Below, one piece after another: positions 1-6,443 of a DNA stretch of 9,265 bases; the stretch's first letter is position 1, and every line of letters begins with the position of its first letter. Origin of the DNA: Bdellovibrionales bacterium (GTDB taxonomy: Bacteria > Bdellovibrionota > Bacteriovoracia > Bacteriovoracales > Bacteriovoracaceae); the NCBI GenBank assembly GCA_005791855.1, contig SXUH01000259.1, positions 1 through 9,265 of the forward strand, given 5' to 3'. Below the pieces are notes generated by a model that had not been told where the DNA came from, did no database searches, and saw nothing but the letters and a program-made list of their open reading frames with translations. A program made the translations under genes and the position numbers.

Positions 1-333
1 GAGCTCCTCCAGGTCTAAGGGTTTTTTAATGTATTCGTAGTCGCCGACGGTGCTCGTCCGCTTCATGTCTGCGACCGCCGAGAGGATCACCACTGGGATC
101 TGAGCGATGGGTGCGGGAGACTGCTTCTTCGCTTCGAGAAACTTCCAGCCGTCCATGGTGGGCATCATGAGGTCGAGGAGGATCAACCGCGGGAGTTCTC
201 CACTTCGTAGGTTTACAAGCGCGTCCTGACCATTTCGGAATGCTCGAACGGAGTGGCCCTCAATTTCCAGCGCGTCGAGCATGCTTTCGCTAATGTCCGC
301 GTCGTCTTCAACTACCATGATGAATTGCTGCAA
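1..333 (-). CDS. Response regulator, receiver (CheY-like) domain, 3' end outside window
   Basis: The 111 visible residues are a nearly complete phospho-acceptor receiver domain of a two-component system, acting in the cytoplasm. Seen directly: the acidic pocket E9-D10-D11 after the first strand (FIMVV), the phosphorylation aspartate D54 in LILLDLMMPTMDG, a S85-A86 switch position after PVVIL, and the K104-P105 pair in YIKKPLDL. Reading continues through the left edge, so I cannot tell whether an output domain follows or this is a stand-alone receiver. The start is set at TTG (331-333). It has AGGAG six bases upstream and supplies the first residues of strand 1. The alternative ATG at 316-318 would cut that strand. 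A candidate promoter lies at 368-396. No histidine kinase is in the window. The gene is separated from the exported-protein block by about 150 nt. Confidence 0.93.
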   Translation of the reverse strand, partial: MQQFIMVVEDDADISESMLDALEIEGHSVRAFRNGQDALVNLRSGELPRLILLDLMMPTMDGWKFLEAKKQSPAPIAQIPVVILSAVADMKRTSTVGDYEYIKKPLDLEEL

Positions 334-339
334 CCTGAA

Positions 340-344
340 CTCCT
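340..344 (-). promoter_or_regulatory. Shine-Dalgarno site supporting a TTG start
   Basis: On the minus strand AGGAG is followed by six bases (TTCAGG) and then TTG at 333-331. This spacing decides for the TTG start of the response regulator. The in-frame ATG 15 bases further downstream has no purine tract at a suitable distance. Confidence 0.65.
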
Positions 345-367
345 AGGCTATAAATTGATAAAGAATT

Positions 368-396
368 TTTATACTAGTTTCCCAGGAGCGTCTACA
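368..396 (-). promoter_or_regulatory. Candidate sigma70-type promoter for the response regulator
   Basis: On the minus strand TGTAGA (391-396) is separated by exactly 17 bases from TATAAA (368-373). The -10 box matches TATAAT at five of six positions. The -35 box matches TTGACA at only three. Transcription would begin near 361 and give a leader of about 28 nt before the TTG start. The surrounding AT-rich stretch contrasts with the GC-rich window. Confidence 0.45.
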
Positions 397-413
397 GTAG
401 TGGCCCGAGACAC

Positions 414-430
414 CTTAAGCCAAGCTTAAG
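414..430. repeat. Perfect 7-bp inverted repeat, possible operator
   Basis: CTTAAGC (414-420), spacer CAA, GCTTAAG (424-430). It lies between the end of the beta-helix lipoprotein gene and the response regulator promoter. Its centre is about 61 bp upstream of the inferred transcription start near 361. No U-tract follows on either strand, so a protein-binding site is at least as likely as a terminator. The role is inferred from position only. Confidence 0.4.
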
Positions 431-461
431 TTTGTTGGAGAGGACTGAAAGCCCTGCTATC

Positions 462-480
462 ACCTGCGGCACCGGCAGGT
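462..480 (-). terminator. Short GC hairpin just after the lipoprotein stop codon
   Basis: On the minus strand ACCTGC and GCAGGT form a 6-bp stem around a 7-nt loop, beginning three bases after the TGA stop of the 748-residue lipoprotein gene. No run of T follows directly, so it is a weak intrinsic terminator at best. It may instead act as a 3'-end stabiliser. Confidence 0.35.
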
Positions 481-483
481 CCG

Positions 484-2730
484 TCACCGGAGCGGAACGA
501 CGACGAAGGTCCCGAACTGCTTCGAGGTGTGGGTGGGTTTGAGCCAGTAGTTACCCACGGGAGCGGCGACGCTGGTGAGATTCATCGGAAGGGCCACCGT
601 CTGACCGTCGGCGTAGGTCCCGCTCCGGACCGCGGGGCCAAAGTAGTTCTGCGCGTCCCGGATCTCGTAGCGCTGGTTGGCGACGAGGCCCGTCTGCGAA
701 AGGTCCACGGTCACCGAGTCGAGGTTCGCCCAATTGACGATGATGATGTGGGCCCGGCCCGCTTGGTAGTCGTTCCTGAAGTACTTGATCTTCAGCGCCT
801 CGGCCCCCGTGGGAAGTCCGGTGGCGTAGGACGAGTTCGCATCGTACCCTGTGAACTGCCTCCAGCCCTCGGAGACCCCGTGGAAGGGGAGGTTTCCGGC
901 CTGGCCTCCGCCGCCGCAGGTGAAGAGGTGCGGAGTCGGATTCTTCGCACTGAAGGTCAGCCGCTGGGGAACTCCGTTCCCAGGATCGTTGCAGGAGGTC
1001 GCCGCAGAAAGGTCGTGGTACCGGTTGTTGTTCCAGGTGAAGGCGCTGAAGGGGACGGCGCCGAGCTGAGCCTGGGCTAGGTAGGAGGAGACGACGGTGT
1101 TCCCCGTGACCTCCCCACTGGTGAAGTCGTTGATCGAGAAGGCGGGGGTTCCGCCGAGGAGGAGGTTGTCCAGGACGTTCGCACCGGTCGAGCCCGGCAC
1201 CCGGTAACCCATGCGCAGGTTCTCCGCTCCCGCGAGCCCGGTTCGGTAGAGGACGCTGTTCTTGATCGTCGCCTGGTGGGTCGGGTCGTCGCCGCTTCCG
1301 AATTCCACGTTCCACATGGAGTTGTCGAAGGCCGTCATCTGGTCGACGATGAAGCGGTTCGAGAACCCGCGCTCACCGAAGGCCTTCATTCCCGTGGCCG
1401 AGTTCCAGAAGACCATGCTGTTCCTCACGTGCTTGTCGACCGCCGTGCTCGGGTTCTGCATGTACATCCCGTGGCCGTGGCCCCGGACGGGGTCGAGCCA
1501 GCCGTTGTTGTAGCTGAGCACCCCGTGGATCTCGCCGCCGACGGAGCCGGCCCAGAAGCCGATCTGGGAGGAGTCGTGGAAGACGGAGTTGATGAGCTTG
1601 GCGTAGGCACCGTGGAGCTCGATCCCCCCGCGGCTCTTCCCCTGGTAGACGCCGCCGACGTCGAGGAGCCGAGTCGGATCCGAGCTCATGAACTCGAGGT
1701 CCATGACCCAGGTGTGCGCTCCCCGCACGCTCAGGCTCGATTCGCCGAGGACCACGCTGTGCCCGGCGGGGTGGTCCTTCGGATTGTACCGGAAGAGGAT
1801 CTGCGTGTAGGTGATGGTCCCGTCGCCGTTCGAAACCGGGTTCCGGAGCTGCATCTCTTCGTAGAGGCTCACGTCCCCGGGAGCGGTGGCCGTCGCGCCT
1901 GGCTGCCAGGAGACGAGGACGTCCACCGCGTGCTCGGGGAGCCGGTGCGGGAAGACGTCTGCGGAGAGAGTGATGCTCGTGTCGGAAGCGAGGAAAGGTT
2001 TCGCGAGCGTCGTCTTCAGGAACCCATCGAACTTCGCCCACTCGCCGGGCGCACTCCGGAGCTTCACCGGGGCGGCCGCGGCGCCGGAGATGTTACTCAG
2101 GTAGCCTCCTCTGTAGGTCCCCCCGCGCAGGCAGATCGACTTCCCGGTGACGAGGGACGATGGCTTGTCGAGCGCGGTTTGAAGGTCCCAGGGTTGGGTG
2201 AGGCTCCCGGTGCCTTGCGGGGTCCCGGCGACGGTCGCGGTCTGGCCAAGGGAGATGTCCCGGGAGCTGGGAGCGACGTAGAAGTCGCAGCCCGCCGTGG
2301 TCGACGGTGGTTGCGTCGTGGAACCGGGACTTACGATGACAATGAGATCATCTGAGGAAGAGAGGATTCCATCCGAGGCCGTGAACCGGATGTGGTACGT
2401 CCCGGCGGCGGAGAAGGCCGCGGTGGTCGACGCAAGGGCCGGGGTAGCGAAGGAGATCGCCCCGGGGCCCGAGACCTTCGTCCACTGCCGGGAGAGCGTC
2501 GATCCCGCAGGGAGACCGTCATCGGAAGCCGTACCCCGGAGGTCGAGACTATCCGGGAGGTTCACCGAGAGATCCGGCCCGGCGCTGACGACCGGCGGCC
2601 TGTTCTTCGGATTGGGTTTCATGGGAGACCTGACCCCTTGCTGGACGGTCTCTTCGTCTTGCTCCTGGGTCGCAGGGGTGCAGCTGACCAAGAGGAAAGA
2701 GAGGAAAAGTCCGGAGAGGGTGACTTTCAT
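484..2730 (-). CDS. Lipoprotein with PKD-like domain, right-handed beta-helix and C-terminal beta domain
   Basis: A 748-residue surface or periplasmic lipoprotein. The signal peptide ends in the lipobox LVSC, with C17 as the lipidation site. Residues 18-43 form a polar linker. Residues 44-134 are a PKD-like Ig fold, showing AGPDLSVNLPDSLDL, ASDDG, WTKVSGPG, and GTYHIRFTASDG. A Ser/Thr/Pro linker (135-147) leads to a right-handed beta-helix of the pectate-lyase-like superfamily, about 148-600. It opens with DFYVAPSS and CLRGGTY and carries GHGHGMYMQN near residue 417. The last 100 residues (about 645-748) form a beta-rich domain (IIIVNWANLDSVTVDLS; ending FGTFVVVPL). I know this type of ending from bacterial beta-helix proteins. 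The likely role is binding or cleaving a polysaccharide. No catalytic residues can be assigned, so it could be only an adhesive or binding protein. The ATG start has a weak ribosome site (CTGGGTAG) but is fixed by the signal peptide. Confidence 0.85.
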   Translation of the reverse strand: MKVTLSGLFLSFLLVSCTPATQEQDEETVQQGVRSPMKPNPKNRPPVVSAGPDLSVNLPDSLDLRGTASDDGLPAGSTLSRQWTKVSGPGAISFATPALASTTAAFSAAGTYHIRFTASDGILSSSDDLIVIVSPGSTTQPPSTTAGCDFYVAPSSRDISLGQTATVAGTPQGTGSLTQPWDLQTALDKPSSLVTGKSICLRGGTYRGGYLSNISGAAAAPVKLRSAPGEWAKFDGFLKTTLAKPFLASDTSITLSADVFPHRLPEHAVDVLVSWQPGATATAPGDVSLYEEMQLRNPVSNGDGTITYTQILFRYNPKDHPAGHSVVLGESSLSVRGAHTWVMDLEFMSSDPTRLLDVGGVYQGKSRGGIELHGAYAKLINSVFHDSSQIGFWAGSVGGEIHGVLSYNNGWLDPVRGHGHGMYMQNPSTAVDKHVRNSMVFWNSATGMKAFGERGFSNRFIVDQMTAFDNSMWNVEFGSGDDPTHQATIKNSVLYRTGLAGAENLRMGYRVPGSTGANVLDNLLLGGTPAFSINDFTSGEVTGNTVVSSYLAQAQLGAVPFSAFTWNNNRYHDLSAATSCNDPGNGVPQRLTFSAKNPTPHLFTCGGGGQAGNLPFHGVSEGWRQFTGYDANSSYATGLPTGAEALKIKYFRNDYQAGRAHIIIVNWANLDSVTVDLSQTGLVANQRYEIRDAQNYFGPAVRSGTYADGQTVALPMNLTSVAAPVGNYWLKPTHTSKQFGTFVVVPLR

Positions 2731-2800
2731 CTACCCAGTTTAGCTAAGGCTGGAGGAAGGGGGGCACAACTTTTCTCGGTCGCCCACTTGTCCCGACTTA

Positions 2801-2818
2801 GCCTTCGTACCTGAAGGC
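2801..2818. repeat. Perfect 6-bp inverted repeat in the gap upstream of the lipoprotein gene
   Basis: GCCTTC (2801-2806), six-base loop, GAAGGC (2813-2818). An overlapping 8-bp palindrome GGCATGCC lies at 2816-2823, so two hairpins compete. The repeat is about 75 bp upstream of the lipoprotein start and could sit in its leader or mark the end of the preceding pldB transcript. There is no U-tract. Confidence 0.3.
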
Positions 2819-2894
2819 ATGCCTGCGTCCAAAGCCCTCTGTTTCTTGGCACAGGCCGAAGGTGCCGGCGAGGATCGTCCGGTAGCGACCCCGG

Positions 2895-3854
2895 TTACCG
2901 GAGGAAGGCCAGCAGCTCCGCCAGCGCTCGGCTGCGGATCCGGTCCGTTTCGTTGAGGATCTCGTGGTAGGCTTCCGGGTAGGTGGAGATCCGGCAGTCC
3001 CGCGCGAGCTTACAGAATTCGTTCTGCCGCTCGGGCTTCACGTAACGGTCCAGGCCCGCTTGCAAGAGGAGCACCGGGAGCTTGATCTGCTCTGCGAAGG
3101 ACAGGACCTCGCGGGACCGGTCGATGATCTCCAGGCCCCAGTTAACGGTGGGCCCCCCGAGGGCCGTCTCCCGGCGTTTGGTGTAGATGAGCTTGTTCAT
3201 GTCGAAGCGGGCGCGGCTGTGGGTGACGAAGTTCTCCGAGTAGGTGTCTTCCTGTGGAACGTAGGGCCCCCGACCCAGGATGTAGTCTTCGCCCTTTCCC
3301 AGGGTCTTCAGGATCCAGAAGATTCCTCTTGCGACGGTCTCCCCGACGGGCTCCGCCGCGAGCTCGAAGAGGGGGGTGCTGAGGACCATCTTCCGGAAGA
3401 CCTTCGGATTGTCTCTCACGTAGTAGGTTCCGATGAGTCCGCCCATCGAATGGCCCAGGAGGTAGAGCTCCTGACCTCCGGTGGCCGGAAGGACCACGGT
3501 GTCCATCCAGAGCTTCACGTCTCTCACGTAGTCGGCGAAGTCCGCGACGTGGCCCTTGTCCGGATCGCTCAGCGACCGCTGCGAACTCCCCTGCCCCTGG
3601 TGGTCGAGGACGAAGGCCCGGATCCCCTGCGCCTCGAGGTCGCGGATGAGCTCTGCGTACTTCATGGCCGGCTCGGTCCGGCCGGGGAGGATCACCAGAG
3701 CTTTCTTCGCCTCCGGAGGAGAGGAGTACCGGTAGCGAAGAACGAGGCCCTGGGAATTGACGAGCTCTCCGGAGGGAAGCTTCTCGAAGTACGGAAGGAG
3801 AGTACTGGCCTTGGTGCGTCCGAGTTCTTCCTCGGGCATGCCCCAGCCGGTCAC
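2895..3854 (-). CDS. pldB: PldB-like lysophospholipase / monoacylglycerol lipase (alpha/beta hydrolase)
   Basis: Serine hydrolase of the lysophospholipase L2 (PldB) group, removing the acyl chain of lysophospholipids or monoacylglycerols. The catalytic triad is visible: S136 in GHSMGG, D269 in QAGLDRYV, H297 in EAYHEILNE. Long motifs match E. coli PldB from memory: PGRTEPAMKYAELIRDL, DHQGQGSSQR, DPDKGHVADFADYV, THSRARF, GGPTVNW, and the final AYHEIL segment. The length of 319 residues is close to the roughly 340 of E. coli PldB. The start is uncertain. The GTG used here (3854-3852) lacks a Shine-Dalgarno site, and ATG at 3839 is no better. In-frame codons upstream back to a stop at 3902-3900 encode a hydrophobic, signal-peptide-like stretch with no standard start codon. 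Location (cytoplasmic or exported) is therefore open. A candidate promoter lies at 3931-3959. Confidence 0.85.
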   Translation of the reverse strand: MTGWGMPEEELGRTKASTLLPYFEKLPSGELVNSQGLVLRYRYSSPPEAKKALVILPGRTEPAMKYAELIRDLEAQGIRAFVLDHQGQGSSQRSLSDPDKGHVADFADYVRDVKLWMDTVVLPATGGQELYLLGHSMGGLIGTYYVRDNPKVFRKMVLSTPLFELAAEPVGETVARGIFWILKTLGKGEDYILGRGPYVPQEDTYSENFVTHSRARFDMNKLIYTKRRETALGGPTVNWGLEIIDRSREVLSFAEQIKLPVLLLQAGLDRYVKPERQNEFCKLARDCRISTYPEAYHEILNETDRIRSRALAELLAFLR

Positions 3855-3930
3855 GGCGGAAACGAAGATATAGATTAGGATGAGGTAGACGAGATGGATT
3901 CAGGCCCCCGCGGGTTACGTGTCTGGGAAA

Positions 3931-3959
3931 ATGCTAGCATCCATCCAGTCGTAGCGCAA
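3931..3959 (-). promoter_or_regulatory. Candidate extended -10 promoter for the pldB-like gene
   Basis: On the minus strand TTGCGC (3954-3959) is followed by exactly 17 bases and then TAGCAT (3931-3936), which is preceded by TGC as in an extended -10 element. Each box matches its consensus at three or four of six positions. Transcription would begin near 3924, before the hydrophobic reading frame that precedes the annotated GTG start. Confidence 0.4.
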
Positions 3960-3972
3960 TTTTCCATGAGTC

Positions 3973-4018
3973 AACGAGGACCCCCGGCTACTGCGGCGGT
4001 TGGTCGGGAGCCCTCGTT
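3973..4018 (-). terminator. Long imperfect hairpin downstream of the six-cysteine protein gene
   Basis: AACGAGG (3973-3979) and CCTCGTT (4012-4018) pair perfectly. The stem continues with two mismatches to 14 positions, 12 of them paired, around an 18-nt loop. It starts 11 bases past the stop codon at 4030 and lies upstream of the next promoter, as a transcription end would. It has no T-run, so termination by this hairpin alone is unproven. Confidence 0.45.
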
Positions 4019-4029
4019 CTATGTTTTCC

Positions 4030-4437
4030 TTAGAGACTAGAGCCGAAGGGAAATCTGATCTTCACCTTCGCCTCACGGACGCAGAGGAAAGCCGAGCCAT
4101 CGGCCTTGATGCTACAAGAATCATAATCGCTGGCGATTTTGGTAATCGTCTGGCAACCTTCGAGTGCTGTGTTCGGATCGTTGCAGACATGCTGTCTCAC
4201 ACAGTCTAACTGAAAGGACCTGTCCCCCGATGGCCAGACCCGGGACGGCTTCGTGCTCCACCCGCCCCCGCCGGAGGTATTTCCCTGCCACCCCTCGGTC
4301 GGATGCTGTTGGTAGACAGCGGAGACACTCGTAGTGACTGAGGTGTCCATCTGCGGGCAGAAGATCTCCTCTTCTTCGTAAGCCAGAGCGATCGACTGAA
4401 GGGATAACAGGCAAAGGGCAACGAGGTACTTTTTCAT
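4030..4437 (-). CDS. Small exported six-cysteine protein of unknown function
   Basis: A 135-residue protein with a clear signal peptide: KK in the n-region, a hydrophobic core, and probable cleavage after IALA (residue 19). The mature chain of about 116 residues begins YEEEE. It contains six cysteines (27, 79, 85, 95, 108, 119), an even number suiting three disulfide bonds in the periplasm or outside the cell. A Gly/Ser/Trp-rich segment lies at about 50-60 (GWQGNTSGGGGW). I do not recognise a family. The start is secure: AAGGAG (4444-4449) sits six bases before the ATG. A TACAAT box at 4470-4475 could be its -10 element, but no good -35 is visible. The gene stands alone between gaps of 220 nt upstream and about 175 nt downstream. 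Confidence 0.75.
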   Translation of the reverse strand: MKKYLVALCLLSLQSIALAYEEEEIFCPQMDTSVTTSVSAVYQQHPTEGWQGNTSGGGGWSTKPSRVWPSGDRSFQLDCVRQHVCNDPNTALEGCQTITKIASDYDSCSIKADGSAFLCVREAKVKIRFPFGSSL

Positions 4438-4543
4438 TCTGGTCTCCTTCTGAGAACGTTGGTAGGCTCATTGTAGGATAGAACAGGATTCCCCAAAACA
4501 TAAATCGCCAACGGACTCGGGATCGACGCTCCTACCGGGGCTT

Positions 4544-4603
4544 AGCCGGCGAAGGTAAAGATCCCAGTGCGGCTCTTTCTTGGCACTAGAGTTCCCGCCG
4601 GCT
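4544..4603 (-). ncRNA. Nested inverted repeats in the gap after the 138-residue protein gene
   Basis: An 8-bp GC-rich outer stem, AGCCGGCG (4544-4551) with CGCCGGCT (4596-4603), encloses an inner 5-bp stem, AGTGC (4566-4570) with GCACT (4583-4587), giving a 60-nt folded unit. It lies 55-114 nt downstream of the stop codon at 4658 and over 100 nt before the next start. It may be a structured 3' end or terminator, or a small structured RNA. There is no U-tract, and no tRNA signature or riboswitch class that I recognise. The type label is provisional. Confidence 0.3.
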
Positions 4604-4657
4604 CGTCAGGCGACAGACGTACTCCATCTTCGAGGACACCGTCTGCGGATTCTTGGA

Positions 4658-5074
4658 CTAGCCGTACATCCCGAAGGTCGAGAGGTAGTCGGAGTACCCC
4701 GGCAGGAAACTGAAGGTGAACCGGCCGTCCTTCGAGTTCTCTCCGACGTAGGCGGCCATTTGCCTCACGGGACCGGCGGTGGAAATCTGGACCGTGATGG
4801 CCCGCTTCTCCGGAGGCTTCAGGGCGGCCTTCGTCCGTAGGTCTCTCAGGGTGAAGACGGCCATGTAGACGTGGAAGCTCTCTCCGCCGGAGGTGTGGCT
4901 CTTCGCGGTCGGGATGAAGTTGATCTCGTAGAAGAGGTTGAGCGGCATCGGCGGCGTTTCCTGCTGCCCCAGGTTCCAGCGGTTGATGGACTCGCAGTCG
5001 ATGGCCGGTGGTGGTACGGCGGCCCTCGCGGTGAGGCTGAGTAAGACGCCGATGATGAAAAGTAACTCTCGCAT
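4658..5074 (-). CDS. Small exported protein of unknown function
   Basis: A 138-residue protein with a signal peptide (MRELLFIIGVLLSL core) and probable cleavage at TARA/AVPPP after residue 18. The mature part of about 120 residues has one cysteine (27), a proline-rich start, and alternating hydrophobic stretches such as FHVYMAVFTLRDL and ITVQIST. These suggest a beta-rich globular domain. A periplasmic or secreted location is inferred. I recognise no family or catalytic motif. The start is well supported: AAGGAG (5081-5086) six bases before the ATG. The gap to the metalloprotease gene upstream is 110 nt and includes an AT-rich near-palindrome at 5122-5134, which could hold a -10 element, so the gene may have its own promoter. 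The next gene downstream is 220 nt away. Confidence 0.7.
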   Translation of the reverse strand: MRELLFIIGVLLSLTARAAVPPPAIDCESINRWNLGQQETPPMPLNLFYEINFIPTAKSHTSGGESFHVYMAVFTLRDLRTKAALKPPEKRAITVQISTAGPVRQMAAYVGENSKDGRFTFSFLPGYSDYLSTFGMYG

Positions 5075-5184
5075 GATGGACTCCTTATGGGAGGATGGGA
5101 TACGCCTTCGGGAGGAGTCCGTCTAATTAATAGAAGTGATGGGGGAAGTAGTTTGTCTGATGGGGTGATTTCCGCGCAGACGCT

Positions 5185-6354
5185 CTAGTACGGCTTCGCT
5201 CTCGGCGTGGGGGCCGGCGTCGGCACCGGTCGAACCTGCGTCGTCTCGTAGGCGCAGAGCGGTTCGGTGATGATCCGAAGGTCGGCGTCGGTGAGGTACG
5301 CGGTGTGGACTCCGAACACGCCGAGGTTCATGAGCGTGTCGTCCGGCGCGAGGTACTGCTCCCGGTCCGGGACGTTCGGATCGGCGTACCGGTCCGGCAG
5401 ACCCATGCGGTGGGCGACCTCGTGGGCGAGGACTCCGCACAGACCCGCCGGGGGCAGTTCCTGGTTGTTGTTCGACGGGGAGACCAGTGCCCAGTTGGTG
5501 GTGGAGATGCCCTTATCGGAGTGCTTTGAGATGTAGACGTCGGCGATGTCGGATTCGTACCAGGCGCGGAGGCCCCCCTCGGTGTGGAAGCCGAGCTGCA
5601 GGTTGATCTTGTGGCGGACGAAGAACTGCTCGATGCAACCCTTCGCGCGGAGGATCTTCCCCACGACCTCGTCCCGGTCCGCGGGGTCCCCCCGGTAGGT
5701 CAGGAAGAAGTTCATCTTCACGTCGAACTGGCCGCCCCGCTTCCGGATGCTGTAGTTCGTGCGAGGCGTGGCGCCGGGGAAGCTCGCGGTAGAGACCCGG
5801 ACCCAGTCCCCTTGCTCCAGGTCGGTCCGCCCGAGGCACATCTTGTAGTCCTCAGGGAGGGCGTCCTGGAACGACGGCACGACCGGGAGCGAGTCGTTGG
5901 TGTACGTGTCCCCGCCGGGGACGGAGCTCTTGAGGCTACTGGCCCGCAGCTCCTCCGGGCTCACCGGAGGCTTGGCCGGATCGGGGGCGCCCGCGGAGTC
6001 GAGGATGGTGAAGGTCGCGTTTCTGCAAAAGGACAGAGACGTCCGGGCCACTTCGAGGTCCTTGCCCGCGTACCGTCTGAGCGCGCCGGGGACGGCGAGG
6101 CGGTCGCATTTCTTCTTAATCGACCCACAGGTGTCGATGGCCCAGGCCTCGCAGCTCTTGCCCGCAGACTCGAAGCAGTTGAGGTCGCCGAACTGGCCCT
6201 TCATCACCGAGCAGCTGAAGTCCGTCGCCGTGAGGTCCCCCGCGTGGTAGACGCAGTCCTTGCCCTGCGGTCGGAGGGCGGAGGGGCAACCGTCGATGGC
6301 ACCGCCGGCGATGCTCGAGTACGTAAGGAGGAGGAGGGTGAGGAAGCTAAGCAT
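5185..6354 (-). CDS. Secreted metzincin-like zinc metalloprotease
   Basis: A 389-residue exported peptidase. An N-terminal hydrophobic signal (MLSFLTLLLLTYSSIA) is followed by a cysteine-rich region with seven cysteines between 23 and 83. The catalytic core is in the last third. H311-E312-V-A-H315 with G318 and D321 gives the HExxHxxGxxD zinc site, in which Asp replaces the usual third His, as in snapalysin-type (M7) proteases. M342 in DDTLMNLG is a plausible Met-turn. The preceding strands (INLQLGF, ADVYISKH) fit the metzincin edge strands. The chain ends in a Pro/Thr tail (RPVPTPAPTP). It should cleave proteins outside the cell or in the periplasm. No inhibitory propeptide was identified. 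The ATG has only weak SD-like GGGA two bases away, while GATAAT ends seven bases upstream, so the message may be nearly leaderless. The gene lies 89 nt after another HExxH protein gene. Confidence 0.82.
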   Translation of the reverse strand: MLSFLTLLLLTYSSIAGGAIDGCPSALRPQGKDCVYHAGDLTATDFSCSVMKGQFGDLNCFESAGKSCEAWAIDTCGSIKKKCDRLAVPGALRRYAGKDLEVARTSLSFCRNATFTILDSAGAPDPAKPPVSPEELRASSLKSSVPGGDTYTNDSLPVVPSFQDALPEDYKMCLGRTDLEQGDWVRVSTASFPGATPRTNYSIRKRGGQFDVKMNFFLTYRGDPADRDEVVGKILRAKGCIEQFFVRHKINLQLGFHTEGGLRAWYESDIADVYISKHSDKGISTTNWALVSPSNNNQELPPAGLCGVLAHEVAHRMGLPDRYADPNVPDREQYLAPDDTLMNLGVFGVHTAYLTDADLRIITEPLCAYETTQVRPVPTPAPTPRAKPY

Positions 6355-6443
6355 GTTCCCATTATCCGAGAAATCTCAGAGGACTGGTACCGCGAGCTGG
6401 GGAGGAGTTACTTTCTACAGAGACTGACTATTCTGTTTACACC

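Noticed and set aside
1373..2041. Minus-strand frame of 222 residues inside the lipoprotein gene
   Set aside because: An Arg/Pro-rich frame-shifted shadow of the beta-helix coding region, with no domain features and no ribosome site. The frames at 551-1315, 5513-5839 and 8831-9022 are similar shadows.
1276..2355. Long plus-strand reading frame (359 residues) opposite the lipoprotein gene
   Set aside because: It is antisense to a well-supported gene, its translation is Arg/Val/Glu/Pro-rich without domain features, and such open frames are expected opposite GC-rich coding DNA. The same holds for plus-strand frames at 529-1080, 2964-3878, 5584-6447 and 6498-7232.
2740..2880. Possible cyclic-di-GMP or other riboswitch upstream of the lipoprotein gene
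   Set aside because: GGACGC and several hairpins on the minus strand prompted a check, but the conserved core of the GEMM class and those of other classes I know are absent.
4000..4209. Plus-strand frame of 69 residues overlapping the six-cysteine protein gene
   Set aside because: It has no visible ribosome site or recognisable motif and lies mostly opposite a gene with a clear signal peptide and Shine-Dalgarno site.
4544..4603. tRNA-like fold
   Set aside because: The outer stem is 8 bp and the unit only 60 nt. There is no T-loop GTTCRA sequence or anticodon arm of proper size.
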